11,744 bases of DNA from Bifidobacteriaceae bacterium (GCA_031265345.1 JAISCU010000078.1:1-11744), one strand, 5' to 3'. Counted from the stretch's first letter, positions 1 through 7,277 are shown. Notes: a model not told the origin generated them from the letters alone. Translations and numbers: made by a program.

Positions 1-179
1 GCGGGATACCCCAAGCCCGAGTGGTTGGCCGGTGATCCTGCGGTGTCAACAGGCGACCGGCCATACCGCGAAAGCATAGCGCGGCACTTACAAGTAGAAC
101 CCTTGTGGACCGGAATAGCAAAACCAAATGGCACCGTCTCAAGGATTGGACGTTTCGGTCCAACAGATGAGAAAAGCCC

Positions 180-1391
180 TCAGCGAGCCTCGCCCAACAG
201 AGCCTCGATCCGGCCCACGCCCTCCTCCAGATCCGAGTCGCCCAGAGCGCAGGACAGACGCAGGTAGCCCGAGGGTCCGAAGGCCTCGCCGGGCACCACC
301 GCGACCTCGGCCTCGTCCAGGATCAGAGAGGCTAGTTGCGACGAAGTCATGGGGCGCGCTCCCCTGATCGTCTTGCCGAGCACCCCGCGAACCGACGGGT
401 AGACGTAGAACGCGCCACGCGGCATCGGGCAAAGGACCCCGTCGATCTGGCGCAGCATGCCCACCATGGCGCGCCTGCGCCGGTCGAAGGCTTCGCGCAT
501 CTGGTAGGCGACGTCGAGCGGTCCGGCGACCGCTGCCAGGGCGGCCCGCTGCGAGACGTTGGCGACGTTCGAGGTCAGGTGCGATTGCAGGTTGGTGGCG
601 GCCTTGATGACGTCCAACGGCCCGATCATCCAGCCGACGCGCCAGCCGGTCATGGCGTAGGTCTTGGCCACGCCGTTGAGGACCACGGCCTGATCCGCCA
701 AGTCGGGGACGGCCGTCACTATAGAGGTGAACTGGAGGTCGTCGTAGACCAGGTGCTCGTAGATCTCGTCGGTCACCACCCACACGCCGTTGTCAAGCGC
801 CCACCTTCCGATAGCTTCCGTTTCCGATGCCGTGTAGACGGCCCCGGTGGGGTTCGACGGGGACACGAAGACCAGCAGCTTGGTCCGGTCGGTCTTGGCC
901 TGGTCGAGTTGGTCCACCGTCACCTTGTATTCGGCTTCGGGGCCCGCGAAGACCGGCACCGGCACGCCGCCCGCCAGCTTGATCGCTTCCGGGTAGGTGG
1001 TCCAGTAGGGGGCGGGGAGCAGGGCCTCGTCGCCGGGATCGAGCATGGCGGCGAACGCCTGGTAGACGGCTTGTTTGCCGCCGTTGGTGATGAGGACCTG
1101 GTTCCATTCGACGTCGTAGGCGGAATCTCGGTGGGTCTTCGCGGCCACGGCGCGGCGCAGTTCCGGCAGCCCCGCGGCCGGTGTGTAACGATGGTTGGCG
1201 GGATTGCGGGAGGCCTCGATGGCGGCCTCGACAATGTATCCGGCGGTCGGGAAATCCGGTTCCCCGGCCCCGAACCCGATCACCGGCTTGCCTTCGGCTT
1301 TCAACGCCTTGGCTTTGGCGTCCACGGCCAGCGTGGCGGACGGTTCAATGGCGGCGATTCGTTTCGACACACGAGTGCGAGGTTCTGTCAC
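180..1391 (-). CDS. aspC: Aspartate aminotransferase, PLP-dependent class I
   Basis: This is a fold-type I aminotransferase that moves the amino group between aspartate and 2-oxoglutarate in the cytoplasm. Numbered from the chosen start (403 aa), it shows the NPTG motif at 180-183, the cofactor-binding Asp208 and Tyr211 ([10 protein letters not shown]), the Schiff-base Lys243 inside [13 protein letters not shown], and Arg378 (GYLRLSCA), equivalent to the substrate-carboxylate Arg of the family. I chose the GTG at 1391 (protein begins [11 protein letters not shown]). Close relatives begin with this sequence, and a weak GAAAG lies just upstream. The frame stays open to an ATG at 1460, but the extra 23 residues (MTPPPARG...) do not look like this family. 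The gene is divergent from the tRNA-Trp/secE operon. The family call is firm. The exact substrate (Asp, or also prephenate or aromatic amino acids) is inferred from sequence type. Confidence 0.9.
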   Translation of the reverse strand: MTEPRTRVSKRIAAIEPSATLAVDAKAKALKAEGKPVIGFGAGEPDFPTAGYIVEAAIEASRNPANHRYTPAAGLPELRRAVAAKTHRDSAYDVEWNQVLITNGGKQAVYQAFAAMLDPGDEALLPAPYWTTYPEAIKLAGGVPVPVFAGPEAEYKVTVDQLDQAKTDRTKLLVFVSPSNPTGAVYTASETEAIGRWALDNGVWVVTDEIYEHLVYDDLQFTSIVTAVPDLADQAVVLNGVAKTYAMTGWRVGWMIGPLDVIKAATNLQSHLTSNVANVSQRAALAAVAGPLDVAYQMREAFDRRRRAMVGMLRQIDGVLCPMPRGAFYVYPSVRGVLGKTIRGARPMTSSQLASLILDEAEVAVVPGEAFGPSGYLRLSCALGDSDLEEGVGRIEALLGEAR

Positions 1392-1494
1392 GCTTTCAAT
1401 GATGCCACGCGGCCGTGTCGCGCTCGCGGTCCAAGGGCCGCGAGCAGGCGGCGGGGTCATGGAGTACCGTTAATTGCGGCAACCGACCGCCCGG

Positions 1495-1525
1495 TTGGCC
1501 ATCGAGGCCTTCGATCGCATACACT
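1495..1525 (+). promoter_or_regulatory. Candidate promoter of tRNA-Trp/secE/nusG operon
   Basis: A -35-like TTGGCC (1495-1500) and a -10-like TACACT (1520-1525) are separated by 19 bp. Transcription would start near 1532, about 15 nt before the tRNA. The spacer is longer than ideal, but TACACT fits the actinobacterial TAnnnT pattern and the position suits a stable-RNA promoter. No other candidate of similar quality was seen between the divergent aminotransferase and the tRNA. Confidence 0.4.
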
Positions 1526-1546
1526 GGGCGGCTGGCGGTCTTGCCT

Positions 1547-1619
1547 AGGGCAGTGGCGCAATTGGTAGCGCACCGGTCTCCAAAACCGGCGGTTGTGGGT
1601 TCGAGTCCCGCCTGCCCTG
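1547..1619 (+). tRNA. trpT: tRNA-Trp (anticodon CCA)
   Basis: The 73-nt gene folds fully by eye. The acceptor stem is AGGGCAG (1547-1553) with CTGCCCT (1612-1618), and the discriminator is G1619. The D arm is GCGC/GCGC around AATTGGTA. The anticodon stem CCGGT/ACCGG closes a CTCCAAA loop with anticodon CCA at 1580-1582. The T arm is GTGGG/CCCGC around TTCGAGT. The 3' CCA is not encoded (CGG follows). tRNA-Trp directly before secE is a familiar arrangement in actinobacteria, and the two are probably cotranscribed, 76 nt apart. Confidence 0.97.
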
Positions 1620-1695
1620 CGGTTTCGCACGTCAGATGGGTCCGCGAGGACCCACACCACCAGCATCGACAGCACCAACGTACCGGAAGGAAATC

Positions 1696-1920
1696 ATGGC
1701 CAAAGCCGCAGAAGCATCTGAGGTCCGGCTCGGCCTGATCGGCCGCCTGGTGCGGTTCGTCCGCCAGGTGATCGCCGAGCTCAAGAAGGTTGTCCGTCCC
1801 ACCCGCCAGGAGCTGATCACGTATTGCAGCGTGGTGGTGGTGTTCGTGCTGATCGTCATGGGGTTCATCTTCGGGATCGACTACCTGATCGGCAAAGGAG
1901 TGATGGCGCTGTTCGGCTAA
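1696..1920 (+). CDS. secE: Preprotein translocase subunit SecE
   Basis: SecE is the small subunit that clamps SecY in the SecYEG channel of the cytoplasmic membrane. The 74-aa product has the SecE/Sec61-gamma signature (RFVRQVIAELKKVVRPTRQE) in the first half, an amphipathic helix lying on the membrane, followed by one transmembrane segment (about residues 43-65, SVVVVFVLIVMGFIFGI). The single-span form is normal for actinobacteria; E. coli SecE has three spans. ATG 1696 is preferred because AAGGAA sits just upstream. An in-frame ATG at 1636 would add an implausible Pro-rich leader. nusG follows after 48 nt. Confidence 0.95.
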   Translation: MAKAAEASEVRLGLIGRLVRFVRQVIAELKKVVRPTRQELITYCSVVVVFVLIVMGFIFGIDYLIGKGVMALFG

Positions 1921-1968
1921 CGGGCCGTCAACAGCACCATCGATGGAACAGAAGTAGAGGAACCTAAA

Positions 1969-3033
1969 GTGGTTGATCAAGCCGCTGGCGTCGAGCCTGC
2001 CGAGCTGACCGAACTGGCTGAGCCCGCGCCGCCCGCCGCGCCTGCCCCGGACGAGGGCCCGGTGGACATCACCGCCGATCTGGCGGAGTTGGCCGAATCG
2101 GTCGCAGACGCCGCCGATGCCGCCGCCCCGGAAGCTGCGGACGCCGAGCCCGCCGTCGAAGCGGTCGCGGACGCGGTCGCGGAAGACTTGGCCCGTGCCG
2201 CTGCTGAGGACGCGGCCCAGCCCCCGCCCGAAGCGGACGTGCCCCGCCCGGCCGATCAGGAACTCGCAGCCGATGAGGCCCCCGAACCGGTAACCGACCC
2301 CGCAGACGCCGAGCTTGACGCCGCGGCCCCAGACTTGGCCGATGCCGCCGCCGAACTTGACGCGGACGCCGAGCCCGGCGACGAGGCGCCCCCGGAGCCA
2401 GCGCCACCAGCCGAGCCGACCGTCAACCCGCTCGACGAATTGCGCCGCGAACTGGCCTCGCAGCCGGGCGACTGGTACGTGGTCCACTCCTACGCGGGCC
2501 AGGAGAACCGGGTCAAGCACAATCTCGAGACCCGCGTGGTCTCCCTCAACCAGGAGGACTCGGTCTTCGAGGTCCAGGTGCCGATGGAAGAGGTCACCGA
2601 GATCAAGAACTCGCAGCCCAAGGTGGTCAAGCGGGTGCGCATCCCCGGCTACGTGCTGGTGCGGATGGACCTCAACGACGCCTCCTGGGGCGCGGTCCGC
2701 CACACCCCCGGCGTCACCGGCTTCGTGGGGCACACCCACCAGCCCGTCCCGTTGACGCTCGACGAAGTGGTCTCCATGTTGGCGCCCCGGTTCGAATTGG
2801 CCGATGCCGTCGGCCCGGACGGCGCGCCAGGCCCGGCTGGCTCCGGCGCGGCTCCGGCGTCGGATTTCACGGTCGGCGAGAACGTCACCATCACCGATGG
2901 GCCGTTCGAGACTCTGGCGGCCACCATCTCCGAGGTCAACACCAAGACCGGCAAACTCAAGGTGCTGGTCTCGATCTTCGGCGGCGAGACGCCCGTCGAA
3001 CTGGGCTTCAGCCAGGTGGCCAAACAGCCATAA
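1969..3033 (+). CDS. nusG: Transcription termination/antitermination protein NusG, long acidic N-terminal extension
   Basis: NusG binds the RNA polymerase clamp and links it to Rho or to ribosomal protein S10. The 354-aa protein starts at GTG 1969, with AGAGGAA about 6 nt upstream. Residues 1-152 form a low-complexity, probably disordered extension rich in Ala, Pro, Asp and Glu: about 43 acidic residues, two Arg and no Lys. The NGN domain runs from about 153 to 280, with [19 protein letters not shown] starting at Asp168 and [10 protein letters not shown] further on. A Gly/Ala/Pro linker leads to the KOW domain (about 303-354, [12 protein letters not shown]...[13 protein letters not shown]). 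Bacterial NusG is often near 180 aa. Actinobacterial forms are longer, and this one is long even by that standard as I recall it. It sits in the usual secE-nusG-rplK order. Confidence 0.95.
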   Translation: MVDQAAGVEPAELTELAEPAPPAAPAPDEGPVDITADLAELAESVADAADAAAPEAADAEPAVEAVADAVAEDLARAAAEDAAQPPPEADVPRPADQELAADEAPEPVTDPADAELDAAAPDLADAAAELDADAEPGDEAPPEPAPPAEPTVNPLDELRRELASQPGDWYVVHSYAGQENRVKHNLETRVVSLNQEDSVFEVQVPMEEVTEIKNSQPKVVKRVRIPGYVLVRMDLNDASWGAVRHTPGVTGFVGHTHQPVPLTLDEVVSMLAPRFELADAVGPDGAPGPAGSGAAPASDFTVGENVTITDGPFETLAATISEVNTKTGKLKVLVSIFGGETPVELGFSQVAKQP

Positions 3034-3134
3034 GACTGCAAGCCGCCCGAAGGCGAAGTCGGCTGGCGTGGCCGGACGACTGCACGGCATCGGGCAAATC
3101 ATGACCAAACCCCGAGGTAAGCAAAGGACCCAAA

Positions 3135-3566
3135 ATGCCTCCTAAGAAGAAGGTCTCGGCCGTTCTGAAACTTCAGATTCAGGCCGGACAAGCCAACCCG
3201 GCGCCGCCGATCGGACCGGCGCTGGGCGCCCATGGCGTCAACATCATGGAGTTCTGCAAGGCCTACAACGCCGCCACCGAATCGCAGCGCGGCAATGTGA
3301 TCCCTGTGGAACTGACGATCTACGAGGACCGTTCCTTCAGCTTCGTGCTGAAGACCCCGCCCGCGGCGGAGATGATCAAGAAGGCGGCCGGCCTGGACAA
3401 GGGCTCCGCCACGCCGCACACCGACAAGGTCGGTTCGATCACGAACGCCCAGGTGAGGGAGATCGCGCAGACCAAGATGCCGGACCTGAACGCCAACGAC
3501 CTGGACGGCGCGGCCAAGATCATCGCCGGGACCGCCCGCTCGATGGGTGTGACTGTAAACGGCTGA
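3135..3566 (+). CDS. rplK: 50S ribosomal protein L11
   Basis: L11 binds 23S rRNA helices 43/44 in the GTPase-associated centre, where elongation factors and thiostrepton act. The 143-aa length is typical. The N-terminal domain has [20 protein letters not shown] (22-41), with the conserved proline-rich stretch at the factor- and drug-binding face. The C-terminal rRNA-binding domain ends with [23 protein letters not shown] 3135 is preceded by AAAGGA. The gene is 101 nt after nusG and 101 nt before rplA, all on one strand, so a single transcript is likely. Confidence 0.97.
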   Translation: MPPKKKVSAVLKLQIQAGQANPAPPIGPALGAHGVNIMEFCKAYNAATESQRGNVIPVELTIYEDRSFSFVLKTPPAAEMIKKAAGLDKGSATPHTDKVGSITNAQVREIAQTKMPDLNANDLDGAAKIIAGTARSMGVTVNG

Positions 3567-3601
3567 CCGGCCCTCGGACCGGTCCGGCGAACCAAGACGG
3601 T

Positions 3602-3629
3602 GTGGGAGGGTCGCGCTGGCCCGGACCAC
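3602..3629 (+). promoter_or_regulatory. Candidate L1-binding autoregulatory hairpin
   Basis: Between rplK and rplA the mRNA can fold as GUGG (3602-3605) with CCAC (3626-3629), then an asymmetric internal loop of GA opposite GGA, then GGGUC (3608-3612) with GGCCC (3618-3622) around a GCGCU loop. Two short helices split by a purine-rich asymmetric loop resemble the L1 target in 23S rRNA and in L1-operon mRNAs. L1 repressing its own operon is established in E. coli and archaea. That it acts at this site is inference. Confidence 0.45.
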
Positions 3630-3667
3630 GACTGCACAAGCAACTGCCTACAAGCAAAGGAATGCAG

Positions 3668-4384
3668 ATGACTAAGCGCTCCAAGGAATACAAGAAGGCC
3701 TCCCTGCTGGTGGACCGCACCGAGCGGTATTCGCCGTTGGAGGCGATCCGGCTGGCGAAGAAGGTGGCTTCGACGAAGTTCGATTCGACGGTCGAGGTCG
3801 CGTTCAGGCTAGGAGTCGATCCCCGCAAAGCCGACCAAATGGTTCGCGGCACCGTCAACCTGCCGCATGGCACCGGCAAGACCGCACGGGTCCTGGTCTT
3901 CGCCGTGGGCGAGAAAGCCAATCAAGCCATCGAGGCCGGCGCCGACGAGGTCGGCGACGACGAACTGATCGCGAAAGTGGCGGCCGGTTACACCGACTTC
4001 GATGCCGCTGTGGCGACCCCCGACCTGATGGGCAAGGTCGGTCGGCTGGGGCGGGTGCTCGGCCCGCGTGGGCTGATGCCGAATCCGAAGACCGGCACGG
4101 TCACCATGGACGTGGCCAAAGCGGTCAGCGAGATCAAGGGCGGCAAGATCGAGTTCCGGGTCGACCGGCAGGCCAACCTGCATTTCATCATCGGCAAGGC
4201 CTCCTTCTCCGACCAGGACCTGGTCGAGAACTACGCCGCCGCGCTGGACGAGGTGATCCGGTTGAAGCCGGCCACCTCGAAGGGCCGTTACCTCCTCAAG
4301 GGGACCCTGGCCACGACCATGGGACCAGGCGTGCCCATCGACATGACCAAGACCCGCAATCTGACTGCCGAAGACGCTTCTTGA
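3668..4384 (+). CDS. rplA: 50S ribosomal protein L1
   Basis: L1 forms the mobile L1 stalk that guides deacylated tRNA out of the E site, and in many bacteria it also represses its own operon. The 238-aa product has the family landmarks in order: [11 protein letters not shown] (61-71), the signature [19 protein letters not shown] (127-145), the inner-domain stretch [15 protein letters not shown] (163-177) and the C-terminal TMGPGVPID (217-225). ATG 3668 is chosen because AAAGGA (about 3656-3661) lies 6 nt upstream and the protein then begins [11 protein letters not shown]. The frame extends further back with no family similarity. It is the last ribosomal gene here; rplJ-rplL does not follow directly. 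Confidence 0.97.
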   Translation: MTKRSKEYKKASLLVDRTERYSPLEAIRLAKKVASTKFDSTVEVAFRLGVDPRKADQMVRGTVNLPHGTGKTARVLVFAVGEKANQAIEAGADEVGDDELIAKVAAGYTDFDAAVATPDLMGKVGRLGRVLGPRGLMPNPKTGTVTMDVAKAVSEIKGGKIEFRVDRQANLHFIIGKASFSDQDLVENYAAALDEVIRLKPATSKGRYLLKGTLATTMGPGVPIDMTKTRNLTAEDAS

Positions 4385-4388
4385 CCGG

Positions 4389-4492
4389 CGCCCCAGCCTG
4401 ATCCGCGGCGGCCCGGCCATCTCTTGACTCCTCCCTTCGGGGTCCGGGCCGCCGCGACCTTGGGGCGACGCCCGGTTCCCTGGCGGGCTTTT
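4389..4492 (+). terminator. Compound terminator after rplA
   Basis: Two structures follow the rplA stop codon. The first is a large hairpin: CGCCCCA (4389-4395) pairs with TGGGGCG (4461-4467), and inside it CGCGGCGGCCCGG (4404-4416) pairs perfectly with 4444-4456. The 27-nt apical region holds a CCC-TTCG-GGG mini-hairpin (4433-4442). The second is GCCCG (4470-4474) with CGGGC (4484-4488) followed by TTTT, an intrinsic-terminator shape. Together they probably end the secE-rplA transcript. Confidence 0.7.
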
Positions 4493-4622
4493 CGCGTCGT
4501 CATCGTCTATAGTGCCCAGTAGCGCTTAGCGATCACGCTTGGCGGGGGCTCTCCTACCCGTTGCCCCTCCTGGTGCGATCACTTGACCGTCGACCCCCGG
4601 ACACGCGAAAGGCACTAGGCCG

Positions 4623-5402
4623 GTGAATCCTCCGATTTTCGTCTTCTCTCTCCCTTGGTTCATCTTCCTGGCGGTGCTGGCGGCGCTGGGAGTGGGGCTG
4701 TACGGCATCGGCCGTCGGCTTGACGAAGCCGGCAAACGCAAACTGCTGGTGGGCGCGACGCTGGCGAACCTGGCGTGCTTCGGGCTCTACATGTTCGGCC
4801 TGGTGACCCAGAGCCACTTCCCGGCCTACGTGGTGTACGACATGCCGCTGCAACTGTGCTCGTTGGTCACTTTCTCTCTGATCCCGGCGATCGTGCTGCG
4901 GCTGAAGTGGTTGCGCGGCTTCTGCTACTTCATCGGCTGCCTGGCCGGGTTCCTGGCGCTGTTCTCGCCCGCCACCGGGATCGAGGGCGTGGGCGTGCTC
5001 ACGCCGTTGTCGATCGGCTTCTTCGGCTCGCACGGGCTGAATGTGGTGATCGGGGCGCTGATTGCGGCGCTCGGGTTGTACCGGCCCAGCTACCGCGAGG
5101 CGTTCCGGACGCTCGGCTTCTTCGGGCTGTTGGTGGCGGTGATGGCGCTGGTGAACGTCGGCGTGCGGGCCACGGTGCTGGCGCAGGCCAATTACTTCTA
5201 TTTCTTCGACCCGGAGGGCGCCGGCATCCTGGTCGCGTTGCACAACCTGATCGGCCTGCCGATCCTGTACTTGGCCCCGGTCGCGCCGGTGATCGTGCCG
5301 GTGCTCCTGCTCCAGGCCGCCATCTACCGGGGCGGCTCGCGCCTGGCTACGCGCCTGTCCCGGCGCCACAGTCCTCCTCAGGTTGCGTCTGCCACGACCT
5401 GA
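4623..5402 (+). CDS. YwaF/TIGR02206-type integral membrane protein
   Basis: This 259-aa hydrophobic protein has about six or seven predicted membrane segments (near residues 5-27, 41-62, 75-94, 98-115, 137-153, 163-183 and 203-233), with basic loops (RRLDEAGKRK, RLKWLR) and a basic tail. I place it in the TIGR02206/YwaF family of conserved membrane proteins from MPLQLCS (74-80), the SHG around 136-138, and ANYFYFFDPEG (189-199). The family has no established function that I know of. The start is GTG 4623, with a weak upstream purine stretch (GAAAGG, about 4607-4612). It lies beyond the rplA terminator, so it is probably transcribed separately. Family membership is likely; the role is unknown. 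Confidence 0.75.
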   Translation: MNPPIFVFSLPWFIFLAVLAALGVGLYGIGRRLDEAGKRKLLVGATLANLACFGLYMFGLVTQSHFPAYVVYDMPLQLCSLVTFSLIPAIVLRLKWLRGFCYFIGCLAGFLALFSPATGIEGVGVLTPLSIGFFGSHGLNVVIGALIAALGLYRPSYREAFRTLGFFGLLVAVMALVNVGVRATVLAQANYFYFFDPEGAGILVALHNLIGLPILYLAPVAPVIVPVLLLQAAIYRGGSRLATRLSRRHSPPQVASATT

Positions 5403-5637
5403 CCGAGCGCCTGCCTCGCGAAGAGAGTCGTTCGGAGCCCGCCAGACGGCGGAATACCCTGCACGGTCCCTTTCTGTTTTGGCGCCCTAGCCATTACCCG
5501 GTCGCTCGCTCTTTGGGAGCAGCCACCTGGCCTGCTCAGCGGCTCCGTGATGGAGGAAAGCCGCCTCGACTTTCGCATCAGTGCTTGGTGCATCCCGCGA
5601 GACCATCGATCCGCACCTGCGAGCTCTCGGAGCGGTG

Positions 5638-5691
5638 GTACCAAACCCGTGCCAACAGGCGGTGACAGTCAGGTTGGCACGGGTTTGGTAC
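5638..5691. repeat. Long palindromic repeat, copy 1
   Basis: The left arm GTACCAAACCCGTGCCAAC (5638-5656) is the perfect reverse complement of 5673-5691: 19 bp around a 16-nt loop (AGGCGGTGACAGTCAG). Copy 2 lies about 135 bp downstream with the same arms and a similar loop, so this is a repeat unit and not a chance hairpin. It has no T-run on either side, which argues against a simple terminator. Confidence 0.9.
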
Positions 5692-5771
5692 GTCGCCGCC
5701 GATGCCGCTCACCCCGCTCTTCGCGTTGTCGCAGGTCACAGGCTGGGTAGTGTCGGCACCGGATTCGCCCG

Positions 5772-5829
5772 TGGTACCAAACCCGCGCCAACAGGCGGTT
5801 ACGGTCGTGTTGGCACGGGTTTGGTACCA
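5772..5829. repeat. Long palindromic repeat, copy 2
   Basis: The arms 5772-5792 and 5809-5829 pair over 21 bp with one mismatch (C5786 opposite A5815) around a 16-nt loop (AGGCGGTTACGGTCGT). The arms match copy 1 almost exactly, and the loops share AGGCGGT-AC-GTC. Both copies are preceded by GTGGTACCAAACCC, so they are in the same orientation. In a transcript of the minus strand the mismatch becomes a G-U pair. Confidence 0.9.
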
Positions 5830-6095
5830 AATGGCGGGAACGCGCTGGTGCGGATGCTGCCGGGATGGTCCGCTTCCATGCTGAACGGCCGCCGCTCCGG
5901 CTGGCGCTGCGCGATGTCTGTCCGCGGGTCGATTCCCGCGAGCGCCCTGTCGTTGCGCCACCTCCCCAACCTAAGTCCGGCAGGGAATCGGCGTACGCGG
6001 CCCTGGGTCAGGTTCCGGCGGCGCAGGACTTCAGAACGCGCGCCACGGTGGGCTAGGGACACGGCTGGAACAGGGGCGCCGATGCCGTGGGTGGA

Positions 6096-6219
6096 CTGAC
6101 CTGCGCAAATGCGGGCGGCCGGCCAGACGGCATCGGACGGCGTGTGTCCCAATTCACCGCGGGGACGGTACCATTCGGTGCCCACTCAGCGGTTTTCCAC
6201 AGTCATTTGCGCAGGTCAG
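6096..6219. repeat. 16-bp perfect inverted repeat bounding 124 bp
   Basis: CTGACCTGCGCAAATG (6096-6111) is the exact reverse complement of 6204-6219, and 92 bp lie between them. The layout resembles a miniature inverted-repeat element, but I find no target-site duplication directly at the ends. Other inverted repeats cross its borders, for example CCGATGCCGT (6079-6088) with 6127-6136, and GGGGACGG (6161-6168) with 6238-6245. The unit may therefore be composite or degenerate. Confidence 0.6.
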
Positions 6220-6232
6220 GCCCTGTGGATAA
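6193..6232. repeat. Pair of opposed DnaA-box-like 9-mers
   Basis: TTTTCCACA (6193-6201) and TGTGGATAA (6224-6232, TTATCCACA on the other strand) face each other. The second is a perfect match to the classical DnaA box and the first differs at one position. With the adjacent base they form a 9-of-10 inverted repeat. Two boxes are far fewer than at a chromosomal origin, and dnaA/dnaN are not here, so function is uncertain. Confidence 0.45.
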
Positions 6233-6467
6233 CGGGTCCGTCCCCGTTACGTGCTCAGCAGCCCGAAATCTGGCTGTTGTGGCCGACGTCCGTCCCCGGA
6301 CTAGGCGAGGAACCGTCCCCTGACTATGGGCGATGCCGCTCACGCGTGGTGGCCGCGTCGCCGCGAGTCGGCCTTGAGCGGACTTGGGAGGTCTGGGCCG
6401 CGCCGGATGGACACCTAATGTCCGAATGTCCTGGCGTACGCGAGTTGGAGCCTGTCCCCAATGGTGG

Positions 6468-7271
6468 CTAGGCGCCCTGCCAGACAGTGTCGAACGGGGT
6501 GTTGCCGGACACCCGCCCCTCGATGCCGCGGGTGACCAGTGCCTTGGCCGTGCGGACGGCATCGGAAACTGAGGAACCCTTCGCCAACTCGGCGGTGATG
6601 GCAGCGGCGAAAGTGCAGCCCGCGCCGGAGACCCGTTCCTGGCCGATCTTCGGGACCGCGAACACCTCGACCGTGGGATCGCCGCTGGGGGAGCGCTGGA
6701 CCAGGACGTCCACCGCGTCGGGGCCGGGAAAATCGATCCCGCCCTTGACCACCACTGCGGACGGGCCGGACGCGAGTATGCGACGACCGGCCTCGGCCAG
6801 GTCTTCGACGGTCTCCAGGCGGTCCAAGCCGGACAGCGCCTGGGCCTCGAAATTGTTCGGGGTGACCACGGTCGCCAGCGGCAGGATCTTCTCCTTGAGC
6901 GCGTTGTCGGTGTTGAGGGCCGCGCCCGGCTCCTGGCCTTTGCAGATCAGCACCGGGTCCAGCACCACATGGCGCCAGGTCTTGGAGGTCAACGCGGCCG
7001 CGACGGCGTCGATGGTGGCGGGGGTCCCCAACATGCCGATCTTGACGGTGTCGAGGTCCTGCGAAGCGTTGGCGGCCTCGAACTGGTCGGCGATCACGCC
7101 CGCGTCGATCGGCACGAAACGGTGCGACCAGTCGTTCCGAGGGTCGAACGAGACGATGCACGTGATGGTGCCCAGCCCGTAGACCCCGAGTTGCTGAAAG
7201 GTCTTGAGGTCGACTTGGATGCCGGCGCCGCCGGTGGCTTCGGACCCGGCGATGACATAGGCAAAATGCAA
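6468..7271 (-). CDS. pdxK: Pyridoxal/pyridoxine kinase, ThiD-like dual-cysteine type
   Basis: This ribokinase-fold enzyme phosphorylates B6 vitamers to salvage PLP. The 267-aa protein has the substrate-binding N-terminus AGSEATGGAGIQVDLKTFQ (8-26), VLDPVLICKG with Cys110, VTPNNFEAQALSG (136-148), VVKGG (174-178), and the anion-hole motif GAGCTFAAA (216-224) with Cys219. Cysteines at both places match, as I recall, the S. aureus pyridoxal kinase subfamily (Cys110/Cys214), which forms a hemithioacetal with pyridoxal. Ordinary ThiD has GTGC and no lid cysteine. That favours pyridoxal kinase over HMP-P kinase, although some relatives do both. The start is TTG 7271, supported by AGGAG six bases upstream. 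The gene lies 34 nt after pgi on the same strand, so it is probably in the same operon. Confidence 0.85.
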   Translation of the reverse strand: MHFAYVIAGSEATGGAGIQVDLKTFQQLGVYGLGTITCIVSFDPRNDWSHRFVPIDAGVIADQFEAANASQDLDTVKIGMLGTPATIDAVAAALTSKTWRHVVLDPVLICKGQEPGAALNTDNALKEKILPLATVVTPNNFEAQALSGLDRLETVEDLAEAGRRILASGPSAVVVKGGIDFPGPDAVDVLVQRSPSGDPTVEVFAVPKIGQERVSGAGCTFAAAITAELAKGSSVSDAVRTAKALVTRGIEGRVSGNTPFDTVWQGA

Positions 7272-7277
7272 TTTGTG

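Larger units (their letters stand above)
5403..6467. other. 1.07-kb gene-free interval rich in inverted repeats
   Basis: I see no convincing gene between the membrane protein and pdxK. The open frames here have no recognisable domains, and several run straight through the palindromes. About 5403-5637 shows nothing I can name. From 5638 to 5829 lie two copies of a long hairpin. From about 6079 to 6250 lie several interleaved inverted repeats and two DnaA-box-like sites. GTCCCC/GGGGAC words recur at 6146-6166, 6241-6245, about 6293, about 6315 and about 6454. This could be a decayed mobile-element site or a stretch of dispersed genomic repeats. Confidence 0.7.

Noticed and set aside
1..70. A tRNA-like or third palindrome copy at the left edge (CAAGCCCGAGTGG, CAACAGGCG)
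   Set aside because: No cloverleaf or anticodon arm can be built, and only nine bases match the 5638-5829 repeats.
26..163. Small inverted repeats TGGCCGGT (26-33/56-63) and TTGGAC (146-151/158-163) as terminators of the aminotransferase
   Set aside because: Stems are only 6-8 bp and no T-run follows on the minus strand. The evidence is too weak to annotate.
336..1568. A 410-codon open frame on the plus strand opposite the aminotransferase
   Set aside because: It is the complement of a certain gene and reaches into tRNA-Trp. No recognisable domain.
1396..3108. A 570-codon open frame on the minus strand across tRNA-Trp, secE and nusG
   Set aside because: It runs antisense through a tRNA and two certain genes. 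Its Gly/Arg-rich low-complexity content mirrors the Ala/Asp-rich NusG extension.
5578..5961. Minus-strand open frame containing repeated WYQTRAN/RVWYHR-like words
   Set aside because: The repeated residues are translations of the two palindromes, so it is a repeat read as protein.
6109..6471. A 120-codon plus-strand open frame in the intergenic region
   Set aside because: It passes through the inverted repeats and DnaA-like boxes, overlaps the end of pdxK and has no domain or ribosome-binding site of note.
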